Source: JAPULR01 sp963665075
Lineage (GTDB): Bacteria; Chloroflexota; Dehalococcoidia; Lucifugimonadales; GCA-2712585
DNA length: 64,000 nucleotides
Reading direction: 5' to 3'
Assembly: GCA_963665075.1 (NCBI GenBank)
Contig: OY762063.1
Span: 62,001-126,000, forward strand
The notes beneath the pieces were generated by a model that ran no database searches, was not told the DNA's origin, and saw only the letters and a list, made by a program, of their open reading frames with translations. Both the position numbers and the translations under genes were made by a program. Below, one piece after another: positions 8,786 through 16,253 of the stretch (position 1 is the first letter of the stretch; the number at the start of each line of letters is the position of its first letter).

Positions 8786-8828
8786 TGGCGTTTCAACCCG
8801 GCCCCGTTTACTCGTTCAGGCTCTTAGA

Positions 8829-9956
8829 TTATAGACTACCATCCGACTCTGGCGCAGCCCCTTTCTCGTTCCGCAAGCGTTCGGCAATGCGGCGCACCTC
8901 CTGCACCCGTTCCCTCGAAGATACCAGCACCGCGTCGGGGGTCTCAACCACCACCACGTCATCCAAACCCACCACCGCCACGGTTCGCTCGGTGGAGAGG
9001 ACGAGGGAGTCTTTGACGGATTCGAGATAGACGGGGCCTTGCGCCACGTTGCCCGCTCGGTCCGCGTCCTGTTCCTCCCAGACCTGCGCCCAGGAGCCGA
9101 GGTCGGACCAGCCGCCGGACAGGGGGACGACCGCTACGCGGATTTGCTCATCCCCGGCGGTCTTTTCCATGACGGAGTAGTCGATGGATTCGGCGGGGCA
9201 GGCCAGGAATAGCTCCGGGTCAGGGCGAAGGAAGGGGCCGTCCCTGAGGGCGCTTTCGTAGGCGCGCCGACAAGCGTGGGCGATGTCGGGCCGGCAATGA
9301 TTCAAGGCTTGCAGCCAGACGGCGGCGCTCATCAGGAAGATGCCGCTGTTCCACAGATAGCGACCGTCTATCAGGTATTCCTGGGCTTTGGCGAGAGACG
9401 GCTTCTCCACGAAGGCCGCGACCTTCATGGCCGCCGGAAGGCCCGGCTCCTGTTGCAGGAATTTCTCCCGGCGGATGTACCCGTAGCCGGTGTGGGGCTG
9501 AAGGGGCACGACGCCGAAGGTGACCATGTATCCGGCGCGGGCCAGGGGCAGAGCGGCATTCAGGCAGCGCTGGAATTCTTTCGGACTGCGGACCACGTTG
9601 TCCGCGGGCATGGCCAGTATCAGCGGATCGTCTTCCTCCGCGGCGGCTTGCCGCAGATGCAGGGCGGCGAGGGTCAGCGCGGGGGCGGTGTTGCGTCCTT
9701 CCGGCTCCAGTATGGCCGCAAGGGCGGGACGCCCCGCTTCCGCCAGCTGGTTCAGGGCGAGTTGGCCGTGACTTTCGTTGCATACGACGAGGGGAGAAGC
9801 GGTGGGCATCCCTTCCAAACGGGCGAGGGTGTCCTGAAGCATGGTCCCGCCGCCGAGGAGAGAGAGGAATTGCTTGGGGCGTTCGGGTTTGGAAAGGGGC
9901 CAAAGGCGCGTGCCCGCGCCGCCCGCGAGAATCACGGGATGAATCAAATCAGCCAT
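8829..9956 (-). CDS. manC: Mannose-1-phosphate guanylyltransferase
   Basis: Transfers GMP from GTP to mannose 1-phosphate to make GDP-mannose for glycans. The N-terminus has the nucleotidyltransferase signature GGAGTRLWPLSKPERPKQF. ESIDYSVMEKT at about residue 250 is the signature of the mannose-specific branch, and GGWSDLGSW follows. At 375 residues it matches the short form without the fused phosphomannose isomerase domain. The open frame continues far upstream, but homology begins at MADLIHPVILAGG, giving the ATG at 9956. The gene stands alone here. Confidence 0.92.
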   Translation of the reverse strand: MADLIHPVILAGGAGTRLWPLSKPERPKQFLSLLGGGTMLQDTLARLEGMPTASPLVVCNESHGQLALNQLAEAGRPALAAILEPEGRNTAPALTLAALHLRQAAAEEDDPLILAMPADNVVRSPKEFQRCLNAALPLARAGYMVTFGVVPLQPHTGYGYIRREKFLQQEPGLPAAMKVAAFVEKPSLAKAQEYLIDGRYLWNSGIFLMSAAVWLQALNHCRPDIAHACRRAYESALRDGPFLRPDPELFLACPAESIDYSVMEKTAGDEQIRVAVVPLSGGWSDLGSWAQVWEEQDADRAGNVAQGPVYLESVKDSLVLSTERTVAVVGLDDVVVVETPDAVLVSSRERVQEVRRIAERLRNEKGAAPESDGSL

Positions 9957-10166
9957 GCGTCGAAGGTTGAAGGGGCAGGCGTCAAGAGCGGTGGTATGTG
10001 CGCGGACATGGCGGGACCGTCCTCGGTGAATAGAGACGGGGCGATTATAGGCAAGGGCAAGGAATGGGTCAACCGCTTGTAAATCGTCCTGAAATTCAAT
10101 AAAGTGTTGCACAAACAGCCCCGTGACCGCCAGCAGGCGCGGGCAAAGTAAATTCGGAGGCGAGAA

Positions 10167-11300
10167 ATGTCCCTCTACGGCAAGGTAATATCTTCGGACT
10201 CTCACGTTGTGGAGCCGCCCAATCTGTGGGAAGACCGCATGGACCCCAAGTACGGCGCCAGCATCCCCCATCTGCGGAAGGGCGACGACGAAGACCCCTA
10301 TGACTGGTGGTACTACGACAATATCAGGATGGGCCCGACGGGGGCCATCGCCGCCGCGGGCAAGCGGTTCACCAACCCCCAGGAGATCATTCAGGCGGGC
10401 GTCTTCGAAAACGTGCGGCCGGGCGGGTTCATCCCGGAGGAGCACGTGAAGGACATGGACATGGACGGCGTGTACGGCGGGCTGGTCTATCCGTCCACGG
10501 GTCTGCCTCTCTACGGCATGGAGAACAACGACCTGCTTCGCGCTGTGTTCGCCGCCTACAACGATTGGCTGGCGGAATTTTGCGGCGCCTACCCGGACAG
10601 GCTCAAGGGCATCGCGGAGGTGCTTCTGGACGACGGCGTGGAGGAGGGAATCGCCGAACTGCGTCGGTGCGCGGAGATGGGTCTGGTTGGCGCGATGATA
10701 AGCTCCTACCCGAAGGCGGGCCAGACCTACAACCATCCCATGTACGAACCCTTCTGGGCCGCCGCCGAAGAGCTGAACATGCCCATCAGCCTGCACGTCA
10801 CCACCAACCGGCCGGGCGCCGTGCAGGTGGTCATCGACGGCGAAATTACCCAGACCGGCGCGGACCGCTGCAACCATGACTACTTCGTCCGCCAGTGCCT
10901 GGGGCACATCATCTTCGCGGGGGTGCTCGAACGCTACCCCAACCTGCAAATCGTCAGCGCCGAGCACGAACTGGGTTGGATTCCCTTCTTCCTGGGGCGG
11001 ATGGACGTGACCTACAAGGAGCGCTACCAGGCTACTCCCTACCGGTTCAAGGGGGACACGGTGCCCAGCGACATAATGCGTTCCAACGTGTACCACAGCT
11101 TCCAGGAGGACGGCCTCGGCATCCAAATGCGGCACCTGATTGGCGTGGACAACCTGATGTGGGGTTCCGACTACCCCCACGCCGAATCCACCTTCCCAGA
11201 GTCCCAGCGGATTCTGTCGGAGATTCTGGAGGACGTGCCGGAGGATGAGAAGGACAAGATAGTCGGCGGCAACTGCGCCCGCGTCTACGGCTTCGCCTAA
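10167..11300 (+). CDS. Amidohydrolase 2 family metal-dependent hydrolase (paralogue 3 of 3)
   Basis: A 377-residue TIM-barrel hydrolase. SDSHVVEP at residues 11-18 provides the D-x-H-x-x-E metal site, SLHVTTNRPG near residue 211 the strand-5 His, and WGSDYPHAE near residue 333 the strand-8 Asp. GGAGG six bases ahead of the ATG fixes the start. The C-terminal KIVGGNCARVYGF ending is typical of the family. Substrate unknown. Confidence 0.88.
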   Translation: MSLYGKVISSDSHVVEPPNLWEDRMDPKYGASIPHLRKGDDEDPYDWWYYDNIRMGPTGAIAAAGKRFTNPQEIIQAGVFENVRPGGFIPEEHVKDMDMDGVYGGLVYPSTGLPLYGMENNDLLRAVFAAYNDWLAEFCGAYPDRLKGIAEVLLDDGVEEGIAELRRCAEMGLVGAMISSYPKAGQTYNHPMYEPFWAAAEELNMPISLHVTTNRPGAVQVVIDGEITQTGADRCNHDYFVRQCLGHIIFAGVLERYPNLQIVSAEHELGWIPFFLGRMDVTYKERYQATPYRFKGDTVPSDIMRSNVYHSFQEDGLGIQMRHLIGVDNLMWGSDYPHAESTFPESQRILSEILEDVPEDEKDKIVGGNCARVYGFA

Positions 11301-11315
11301 CCTCCCATCCCACCG

Positions 11316-11480
11316 CTCACCCTGAGCCTGTCGAAGGGTCGAGCAAATGAGGCCGCCAATTACCCGTAGGGGCGACCGGCCGGTCGCCCCTACCCCGTCG
11401 TGCTACGACCTCATCGCCAACCCGCCACCCCTTCGTCATTCCGGGGAAAGCCGGAATCCAGAGGGGCGCGGGCGCGGGGT
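11316..11480. repeat. Intergenic repeat cluster
   Basis: Holds a CACCCTGAGCCTGTCGAAGG unit (11319-11338), a palindrome with arms GTAGGGGCGACCGG and CCGGTCGCCCCTAC (11367-11394), and a degenerate CATTCCGGGG..CCGGAATCC unit near 11437-11460. All are repeat families seen elsewhere in the window. No gene is supported between 11300 and 11516. Confidence 0.75.
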
Positions 11481-11515
11481 TCCTCTCCACGCCCAGAACG
11501 GCATGACCGCCGGCG

Positions 11516-12034
11516 CTAAAACTCGAAGCTCTCCCCATTCAGAGTAAGCGTGTCCTTAAAGGGAATGGGCTTGGCAATCATCTGACGCGCCCAGCAGCCG
11601 TTGCGGGCGTTCCGAAGAATGGCGCGTATAACCTCCGGCTCCGCGTCCGACTCCACCACGAAATTCGTCTCAACGCTGGAAGCGCCGGCGTCGATAGTCT
11701 CCGCCAACACCGAACCCGTCATCGTCAGATTCAGCTTGATGCAGCCCTTCACGTTGGAGATTTCCACCTTCCTGAACTGCGCGTACCGCGCAATCTGCGT
11801 CATCTCTCAGAATAAGACGGCCATTGCGAAGTAGTGCAAAGGCGCCGGGGCCACGTCCAGCCCGCCGAGGCTGTCCGGTTCGTCGCAGATTACCTCCCAC
11901 CGCCCGCAGTTGCCCCGCTTCAACTGGTCCTGCACCACCTCCGCTGTGGCCTCCACCGAAGCCAGCCGCACCCGCCCCTTCACGCCAACCATCGGGTCGT
12001 ACTCGACATAATCCTTCGGGTCTCTGATGACCAT
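11516..12034 (-). CDS. OsmC-family protein, probable selenoprotein (UGA at residue 76)
   Basis: OsmC/Ohr proteins reduce peroxides with a Cys pair. Reading the single in-frame TGA at 11807-11809 as an amino acid gives a continuous 172-residue protein. The N-half ends in LGGLDVAPAPLHYFAMAVLF, the usual approach to the peroxidatic Cys. The UGA takes that Cys position and EMTQIARYA continues the long helix. The second conserved Cys is Cys147 in ARNGCWARQM, 71 residues on, close to the spacing in known family members. Both halves are in the same frame with no indel. AAGGAG precedes the ATG at 12034. It is 22 bp downstream of the VOC gene. The alternative is a nonsense mutation giving a pseudogene; the hairpin after UGA argues against that. 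Confidence 0.75.
11776..11809 (-). promoter_or_regulatory. Candidate bacterial SECIS element following the OsmC UGA
   Basis: Numbering from the U of UGA (11809), nucleotides 16-23 pair with 27-34 around a loop containing G24 U25. The stem is eight pairs including one G-U. If the closing pair opens, the loop is GGUAC, close to the GGUCU loop of E. coli fdhF. As in fdhF, U17 U18 G19 C20 lead into the loop. Established SelB requirements (apical GU about 20 nt from UGA, on a short stem) are met. Confidence 0.65.
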
Positions 12035-12056
12035 GACTGCTCCTTGGATTGACAGG

Positions 12057-12467
12057 TTAGCTTGCCGGACGCTGTTTCGCCCAGCCGGAGTTGATCTCCA
12101 CCAAGTTGCCGTCGAAGTCCTCGACGAAAATCTGGGGCAGGTCGTCGTTGCTGCCCACGTATGGAAGACCTTCCGCGTCCAGCAGCCGCTTCGTCTCCTG
12201 CAGGTCGTCGACGGCGAAGGCCAGGTGCCTGCCCTCCACGCCGCGCTTGCGGGGGTTGATGTCGCGGCCCTTCCTCGGAACGCCGTCGGCGTCGCTGAGG
12301 GTGATGTGTAGTTCGTGCTCAGGCCCGGCGCTGTACCAGATGCCGGAACTCATCACGTTGGGTCGGACAATCTCCCGCAGGCCGAGAATCCTGCCGTAGA
12401 AGTCCCGCGCCTTCTCCAGGTCCGTGGTATGAAACGCCGCGTGTTGCAGCCGTGCGCCCGTGCTCAT
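12057..12467 (-). CDS. VOC superfamily protein (glyoxalase/dioxygenase-like)
   Basis: 136 residues forming two beta-alpha-beta-beta-beta modules. The first begins LQHAAFHTTDLEKARDFYGRILGLRE and supplies a His; the second has EGRHLAFAVDDL (His) and ends with VEDFDGNLVEI (Glu), matching the usual VOC metal ligands. Such proteins include glyoxalase I, extradiol dioxygenases and resistance proteins; substrate unknown. AGGAGG lies seven bases before the ATG and a strong promoter lies upstream. It heads a two-gene operon with the OsmC-like gene, which suggests a joint role against electrophiles or peroxides. Confidence 0.85.
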   Translation of the reverse strand: MSTGARLQHAAFHTTDLEKARDFYGRILGLREIVRPNVMSSGIWYSAGPEHELHITLSDADGVPRKGRDINPRKRGVEGRHLAFAVDDLQETKRLLDAEGLPYVGSNDDLPQIFVEDFDGNLVEINSGWAKQRPAS

Positions 12468-12501
12468 GGCAGCCTCCTAACTCATTCATGTGCGTGGTTG
12501 G

Positions 12502-12530
12502 AGTATAGGATTATGCGGTTGTAGCGTCAA
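12502..12530 (-). promoter_or_regulatory. Sigma70-type promoter of the VOC-OsmC operon
   Basis: On the minus strand TTGACG (12525-12530) is followed by a 17-bp spacer and TATACT (12502-12507), a near-consensus promoter about 35 bp upstream of the VOC start codon. Confidence 0.65.
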
Positions 12531-12608
12531 ACGAGTTGGCCGTCTTTTGCAATAGCAGGCGGGTTTCCGATATTATCCCTCAAGCTGCAAGTGGAGGAAC
12601 GAAAGAAA

Positions 12609-13469
12609 ATGGCGCGATTGAACAGGGTTATCGACCTGCTGGAACGAGGGAAGCCCGCCGTTGGCACGTGGGCCAACAACGGAAACCTGGACGACCTGGC
12701 CTTCGCCACGGACGCGGGCTACGACTACGTCTTCATCGACAACGAGCATACGGGGCTGGACTTCCCCTCCCTTCGGCTTTCGCTCCAGGCGTTGTTGAAC
12801 CGGAAGCGAATTGCGGAGTCGGGAAGCCTTCAAGCCCACCCGACGCCCTTCGTCCGCATGACGCCCAACGCGCGGGAGCAGAACCAGTGGATAATCAAGC
12901 ACACGCTGGACTTGGGAGCCTACGGCATCGTCATCCCCGTCCTGGACTCCGTGGAAGCGGCTGAGGCCGCGGTGGTCGCGTCGCGCTACCCCCAGCGCGT
13001 GGGAGCGGCGGACATGCTGCCCAAAGGCGAGCGCGGCTGGCACCCCCACGACGTTGCCGTTCGTTACTGGGGAATAACCGTGGAGGAGTACACGGACAGG
13101 TCCGACCTGTGGCCCCTCGACCCGGACGGGGAGATGCTATTGATAGGCATAATCGAGACGGTTCAGGGGGCGCGAAACCTGCCGGACATCCTGAAGAACG
13201 TGAAGGGCATCGGGGCGATTATGGCGGGCGCGGGCGACCTGTCCGTGGACATGGGCTTGGGAGGAGCGGCAACGGAAGCGGCAGAGGTGCAGGAGATGGT
13301 GCTGCGGACGCTGAAAGTCTGCCAGGAATACGGGGTGCCCTGCGCCACGGGCGTGAGGACGAAGGAGGACGTGGAGATGCGGCTGGAGCAGGGCTTTCAG
13401 ATTCTAACGGACATGCCCGCCAAGTCCGCGTCGGTGTTGGACCACTGCCGCGCCGTAGCGGGCGCGTGA
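12609..13469 (+). CDS. HpcH/HpaI aldolase family protein
   Basis: 286 residues of the class II (metal-dependent) 2-oxo acid aldolase/citrate lyase beta family, a TIM barrel that cleaves 4-hydroxy-2-oxo acids to pyruvate plus an aldehyde. Visible features are AVGTWANNGNLDDLAFATDAGYDYVFIDNEHT cut by the usual strand boundaries, MLIGIIETVQGARNL with the metal-binding Glu, and GAGDLSVDMG with the Asp. The ATG at 12609 is preceded by GGAGG at 11 bases; an in-frame GTG at 12591 overlaps that site and is less likely. It probably works in aromatic or sugar-acid breakdown with nearby hydrolases, which is inference. Confidence 0.85.
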   Translation: MARLNRVIDLLERGKPAVGTWANNGNLDDLAFATDAGYDYVFIDNEHTGLDFPSLRLSLQALLNRKRIAESGSLQAHPTPFVRMTPNAREQNQWIIKHTLDLGAYGIVIPVLDSVEAAEAAVVASRYPQRVGAADMLPKGERGWHPHDVAVRYWGITVEEYTDRSDLWPLDPDGEMLLIGIIETVQGARNLPDILKNVKGIGAIMAGAGDLSVDMGLGGAATEAAEVQEMVLRTLKVCQEYGVPCATGVRTKEDVEMRLEQGFQILTDMPAKSASVLDHCRAVAGA

Positions 13470-13503
13470 GGAATCGAGACGATGAAACGGGTGGAGACCG
13501 CTT

Positions 13504-13962
13504 CTACCTGAAATAGTTGATGGTGTCCGAGCAGCTTTCGCAGATAAGGAATATCTCCATCCGGTGTCCCACAATCTGGCCGGGAATGTCCGCCCCGATG
13601 GTTCGCAGGACGCGCTCGACGGTGCTGCTTCGGAACTCTCCCACCATGTCGCAACGAACGCAAACCGTGTGATGGTGGTGCTCCCGCCGCGCGACGATGT
13701 ACTTGGGAGTCCCGTCGGCGAGGCTCACCTTGCACAGCACCCCGGCGTCGAGAAGCAGCTTGACGGTTCGGTAGACCGTCGCCCGGCCCACCTCCATCAA
13801 CTCCTCCGTCAACTCCTCGACGGTGAAGCCGACTTCCTTGGATTCCAGCAGGCTTACCACGTCCCGGCGCTGGTTCGTGGGACGATAGCCGTGGTCTTCC
13901 AATATGGCCAGCAGTTCGGCGGGCGATGGTCGGGGAGCGGCCTCGGACTTTACGTTCGCCAT
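13504..13962 (-). CDS. Fur-family metal- or peroxide-responsive repressor
   Basis: 152 residues. Winged helix at about 15-85 (YRPTNQRRDVVSLLES, VGRATVYRTVKLLLDAGVL), then the metal-binding dimerisation domain with HHHHTVCVRC (first Zn CxxC half) and CESC near residue 143 (second half). The structural zinc site is therefore complete. Whether it is Fur, Zur or PerR cannot be decided from sequence alone. It is transcribed convergently to the aldolase. Confidence 0.9.
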   Translation of the reverse strand: MANVKSEAAPRPSPAELLAILEDHGYRPTNQRRDVVSLLESKEVGFTVEELTEELMEVGRATVYRTVKLLLDAGVLCKVSLADGTPKYIVARREHHHHTVCVRCDMVGEFRSSTVERVLRTIGADIPGQIVGHRMEIFLICESCSDTINYFR

Positions 13963-13998
13963 TGACAGAATCTCGTTCCTATCGGTGATGCTGCCCTG

Positions 13999-14029
13999 AT
14001 TATAGACGTAAACGTGCGTATCTTGTCAA
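13999..14029 (-). promoter_or_regulatory. Candidate promoter for the Fur-family gene
   Basis: On the minus strand TTGACA (14024-14029) and a perfect TATAAT (13999-14004) are separated by 19 bp, longer than ideal. It lies 37 bp ahead of the ATG at 13962. The long spacer could make it regulator-dependent. Confidence 0.45.
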
Positions 14030-14116
14030 TACTCGGCTAACGAGGTGTGCGAACGTGAAGTCTTTGACGCGCCATCGGCCCGTGCTATACTCGCCGCAAC
14101 CCCAAGGAGGTGCGCC

Positions 14117-15337
14117 ATGTATGACCTGCTGCTGAAGGGAGGGCGCGTAATCGACCCTTCCCGCGAGATTGACGAATCGACGGACGTGGCCGTCAAGGAC
14201 GGCAAGATTGCGCGAATGGCGCGGGGCATTCCGCCGTCGGAGGCGCGCGACGTGCTGGACGTTTCCGGCAAGATTGTCGCCCCCGGTCTGGTGGACGTTC
14301 ATACCCACGTATACCATCCCGGACGAAACTGGAACCACCCCGACGTGGCGGGCGTTCGCTCCGGCGTCACCGCCATCGCAGACGCGGGCGGCCCCGGCTC
14401 CGCCGACTTCGAGGACTTCTGCGATTACGTCCTGCCCAAGGCGGAGACGACGGTCTATTCCTTCCTGAGCGTCTTCCGGGACCGCAGCCTGGGCGCGCCG
14501 CCCTCCGAGGAGCAGATGGACGTGGAAGGCGTGGTGGAGATTGCCCGCAACAACCCGGATCTGGTCAAGGGCGTCAAGGTCATCGTCGCTCCGAGGACGG
14601 TGCAGAACCTCGGACTGAAGCACGTGGAGGCCTCCAAGCGGGCCGCGCGGGAAGGCGGCGTACGGCTGATGATGCACATCGGCGACATCGGCCCCAGGAA
14701 CCAGACGCCCACGCCCTCCGAGGTCACAACCCAGGCGCTGGCGATGCTGGACGCGGGCGACATGGTGACCCACGTGTTCACGCCCCTCACCGGCGCGGCG
14801 CTGGACGAAGAGGGGCGGCTGCTTTCCGCGCTGGTTGAGGCGCAGAACCGGGGCGTGTACATCGACACTTCCTACGGCGACTTCAACTTCGGCTGGGACC
14901 GGGCCGACGCGGTTCTGTCCCAGGGACTCAGGCCGGATACCATCGCCACGGACATCGAAATTCACGCCGGCGACGGAATGCGGAAGCTGTCGGAGCGGGG
15001 CCTGCTGGAGTACGCTTCCTATTTCCTGGCTATGGGATTCACAGTTGCGGACGTGGTGCGAATGACGACGGACACGCCCGCCGCCTACCTCGGCATCGAA
15101 GGCGAAGCCGGAAGTTTGAAGGAAGGAAGGCCGGCGGACATTTCCGTGCTGGACGTAATCGAAGGGCGGTGGCAACTTGCGGACGCCACGGGCAAAACCC
15201 GAATGGGCACGGAGGCGCTCGCCCCGGTGATGACGATTAAGGGAGGAAAGGCAATCCATCCCGGCGAACCGCCCCACGCCTGGGGCTGGACGCCCCCCGC
15301 CGCCGTGAAAGTAGCCGCCGCCGCCGCGGGCAATTGA
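14117..15337 (+). CDS. Dihydroorotase-like amidohydrolase/deacetylase
   Basis: 406 residues. The N-terminal beta-sandwich half (YDLLLKGGRVIDPSREID) leads to VAPGLVDVHTHVY at about residue 60, the HxH metal site of cyclic amidohydrolases. GVKVIVAPRTV near 150 offers the bridging Lys candidate, HIGDIG near 190 and THVFTPLTG near 220 add His ligands, and ATDIEIH near 280 the strand-8 Asp. The C-terminal GSLKEGRPADISVLD closes the sandwich. AAGGAGG six bases upstream fixes the ATG at 14117, although the frame is open earlier. Resembles the deacetylase-like EF_0837 group more than PyrC; activity unknown. Confidence 0.85.
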   Translation: MYDLLLKGGRVIDPSREIDESTDVAVKDGKIARMARGIPPSEARDVLDVSGKIVAPGLVDVHTHVYHPGRNWNHPDVAGVRSGVTAIADAGGPGSADFEDFCDYVLPKAETTVYSFLSVFRDRSLGAPPSEEQMDVEGVVEIARNNPDLVKGVKVIVAPRTVQNLGLKHVEASKRAAREGGVRLMMHIGDIGPRNQTPTPSEVTTQALAMLDAGDMVTHVFTPLTGAALDEEGRLLSALVEAQNRGVYIDTSYGDFNFGWDRADAVLSQGLRPDTIATDIEIHAGDGMRKLSERGLLEYASYFLAMGFTVADVVRMTTDTPAAYLGIEGEAGSLKEGRPADISVLDVIEGRWQLADATGKTRMGTEALAPVMTIKGGKAIHPGEPPHAWGWTPPAAVKVAAAAAGN

Positions 15338-15351
15338 AGCGCGATATGTCC

Positions 15352-15380
15352 TTGACACGCTGCGCCCATCATGCAACAAT
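15352..15380 (+). promoter_or_regulatory. Extended -10 promoter upstream of structured RNA
   Basis: TTGACA at 15352-15357, then 17 bp, then AACAAT at 15375-15380, with a TGC directly before the -10 box (extended -10). The predicted start of transcription falls at the first bases of the folded element at 15385. Confidence 0.5.
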
Positions 15381-15384
15381 GGAT

Positions 15385-15441
15385 GTAGTCGGGAGGGTTA
15401 CTAGCTGAACCCGCCAGGTTCGCCTGCCCGACTACTCTTTT
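15385..15441 (+). ncRNA. Compact three-way-junction RNA or leader ending in a T-run
   Basis: GTAGTCGGG (15385-15393) pairs perfectly with CCCGACTAC (15427-15435). Inside are two hairpins: GGGTT/AACCC with an 8-nt loop (15395-15412) and CAGG/CCTG with a TTCG tetraloop (15415-15426). TCTTTTTG follows immediately. It can be an intrinsic terminator, a short free RNA, or a leader for the DUF3800 gene starting at 15461. It does not match SRP RNA (no GGAA loop or symmetric internal loop) or a tRNA. Confidence 0.5.
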
Positions 15442-15460
15442 TGTTAGATACACCCGCTTA

Positions 15461-16216
15461 GTGTACATCCTATATCTCGACGAATCGGGAACCCACGGAG
15501 AGGCCTCCTACTTTGTGCTAGGGGGCCTTGCTGTTTTCGAGCGGGAGATCCACTGGTTCAGTCAAGACTTGGACCGCCTCCAGAATGAATATGTCCCAAG
15601 CGCTTATCCAGTTCACTTTCATGCCGCCAAGTTAAGAGGCAAATCAAATGAGGCCCCTTGGGATAAGCTGGGATTAGCAAAACGCCGCGAGTTGAAGGAC
15701 AAGGTCTACGAAATAATCAGGAACCGCAAGGGAATTCTTTTCGCTTGCGCTATCGAAAAGGAATGGTCGGAACGCAATGGCGTCAATGCGTATGAACATG
15801 CATTTGAACAGGTCGTAAGCCGCTTCGACATATTTCTAAGCAGGGTCAATCATCCTGTTGGTGAAGACGTCGGCGAAGAACAGCGCGGTCTGTTGGTGCT
15901 TGCGGACTCTTCGTACAACAAAACCCTGGCAGTGTTAGCCAGAAAGTTGCAGTCGGAGGGAACCAGGTGGGGTACGCAACTGCGAAACATCACCGACGTT
16001 CCCTTCTTTGCTCCATCGAGAGATACGAGATTATTGCAGCTTGCCGATTTCTGCTCGAACGCCGTTTATGGGAATTACCATTCAGGCTTATCGAGAGACT
16101 TCTATAGAATAGCCCCGAAATTCGACCATTCCGACGGTGTTTTTCATGGATTGGTCCATTTGACCACGGACTACATGTGCGTTTGTCCAGCTTGCTTCTC
16201 CCGTTCGAACCGATAA
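15461..16216 (+). CDS. DUF3800 domain-containing protein
   Basis: 251 residues starting MYILYLDESGTHG from a GTG codon. The early LDES(G) acidic motif and the later VLADSSY and LQLADFCSNAVYGNY motifs are those of DUF3800, a family with an RNase H-like look and often found in mobile or defence loci. The role is unknown. The gene is noticeably more AT-rich than its neighbours and uses codons unlike them (ATA, AGA, TTA), a sign of transfer. No clear ribosome-binding site precedes the GTG. Confidence 0.8.
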   Translation: MYILYLDESGTHGEASYFVLGGLAVFEREIHWFSQDLDRLQNEYVPSAYPVHFHAAKLRGKSNEAPWDKLGLAKRRELKDKVYEIIRNRKGILFACAIEKEWSERNGVNAYEHAFEQVVSRFDIFLSRVNHPVGEDVGEEQRGLLVLADSSYNKTLAVLARKLQSEGTRWGTQLRNITDVPFFAPSRDTRLLQLADFCSNAVYGNYHSGLSRDFYRIAPKFDHSDGVFHGLVHLTTDYMCVCPACFSRSNR

Positions 16217-16253
16217 GTCCACTCATCCCTGACCACCCGCATAAAGCAGTGGG

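Noticed and set aside
9957..11180. N-terminal extension of the ManC frame to 783 residues
   Set aside because: The extra part lies opposite the third amidohydrolase and homology begins at MADLIHPVILAGG.
15385..15441. SRP RNA or tRNA-like gene
   Set aside because: The GAACCCGCCAGG stretch recalls SRP RNA, but there is no GGAA loop or symmetric internal loop, and the outer stem and arms do not fit a tRNA.
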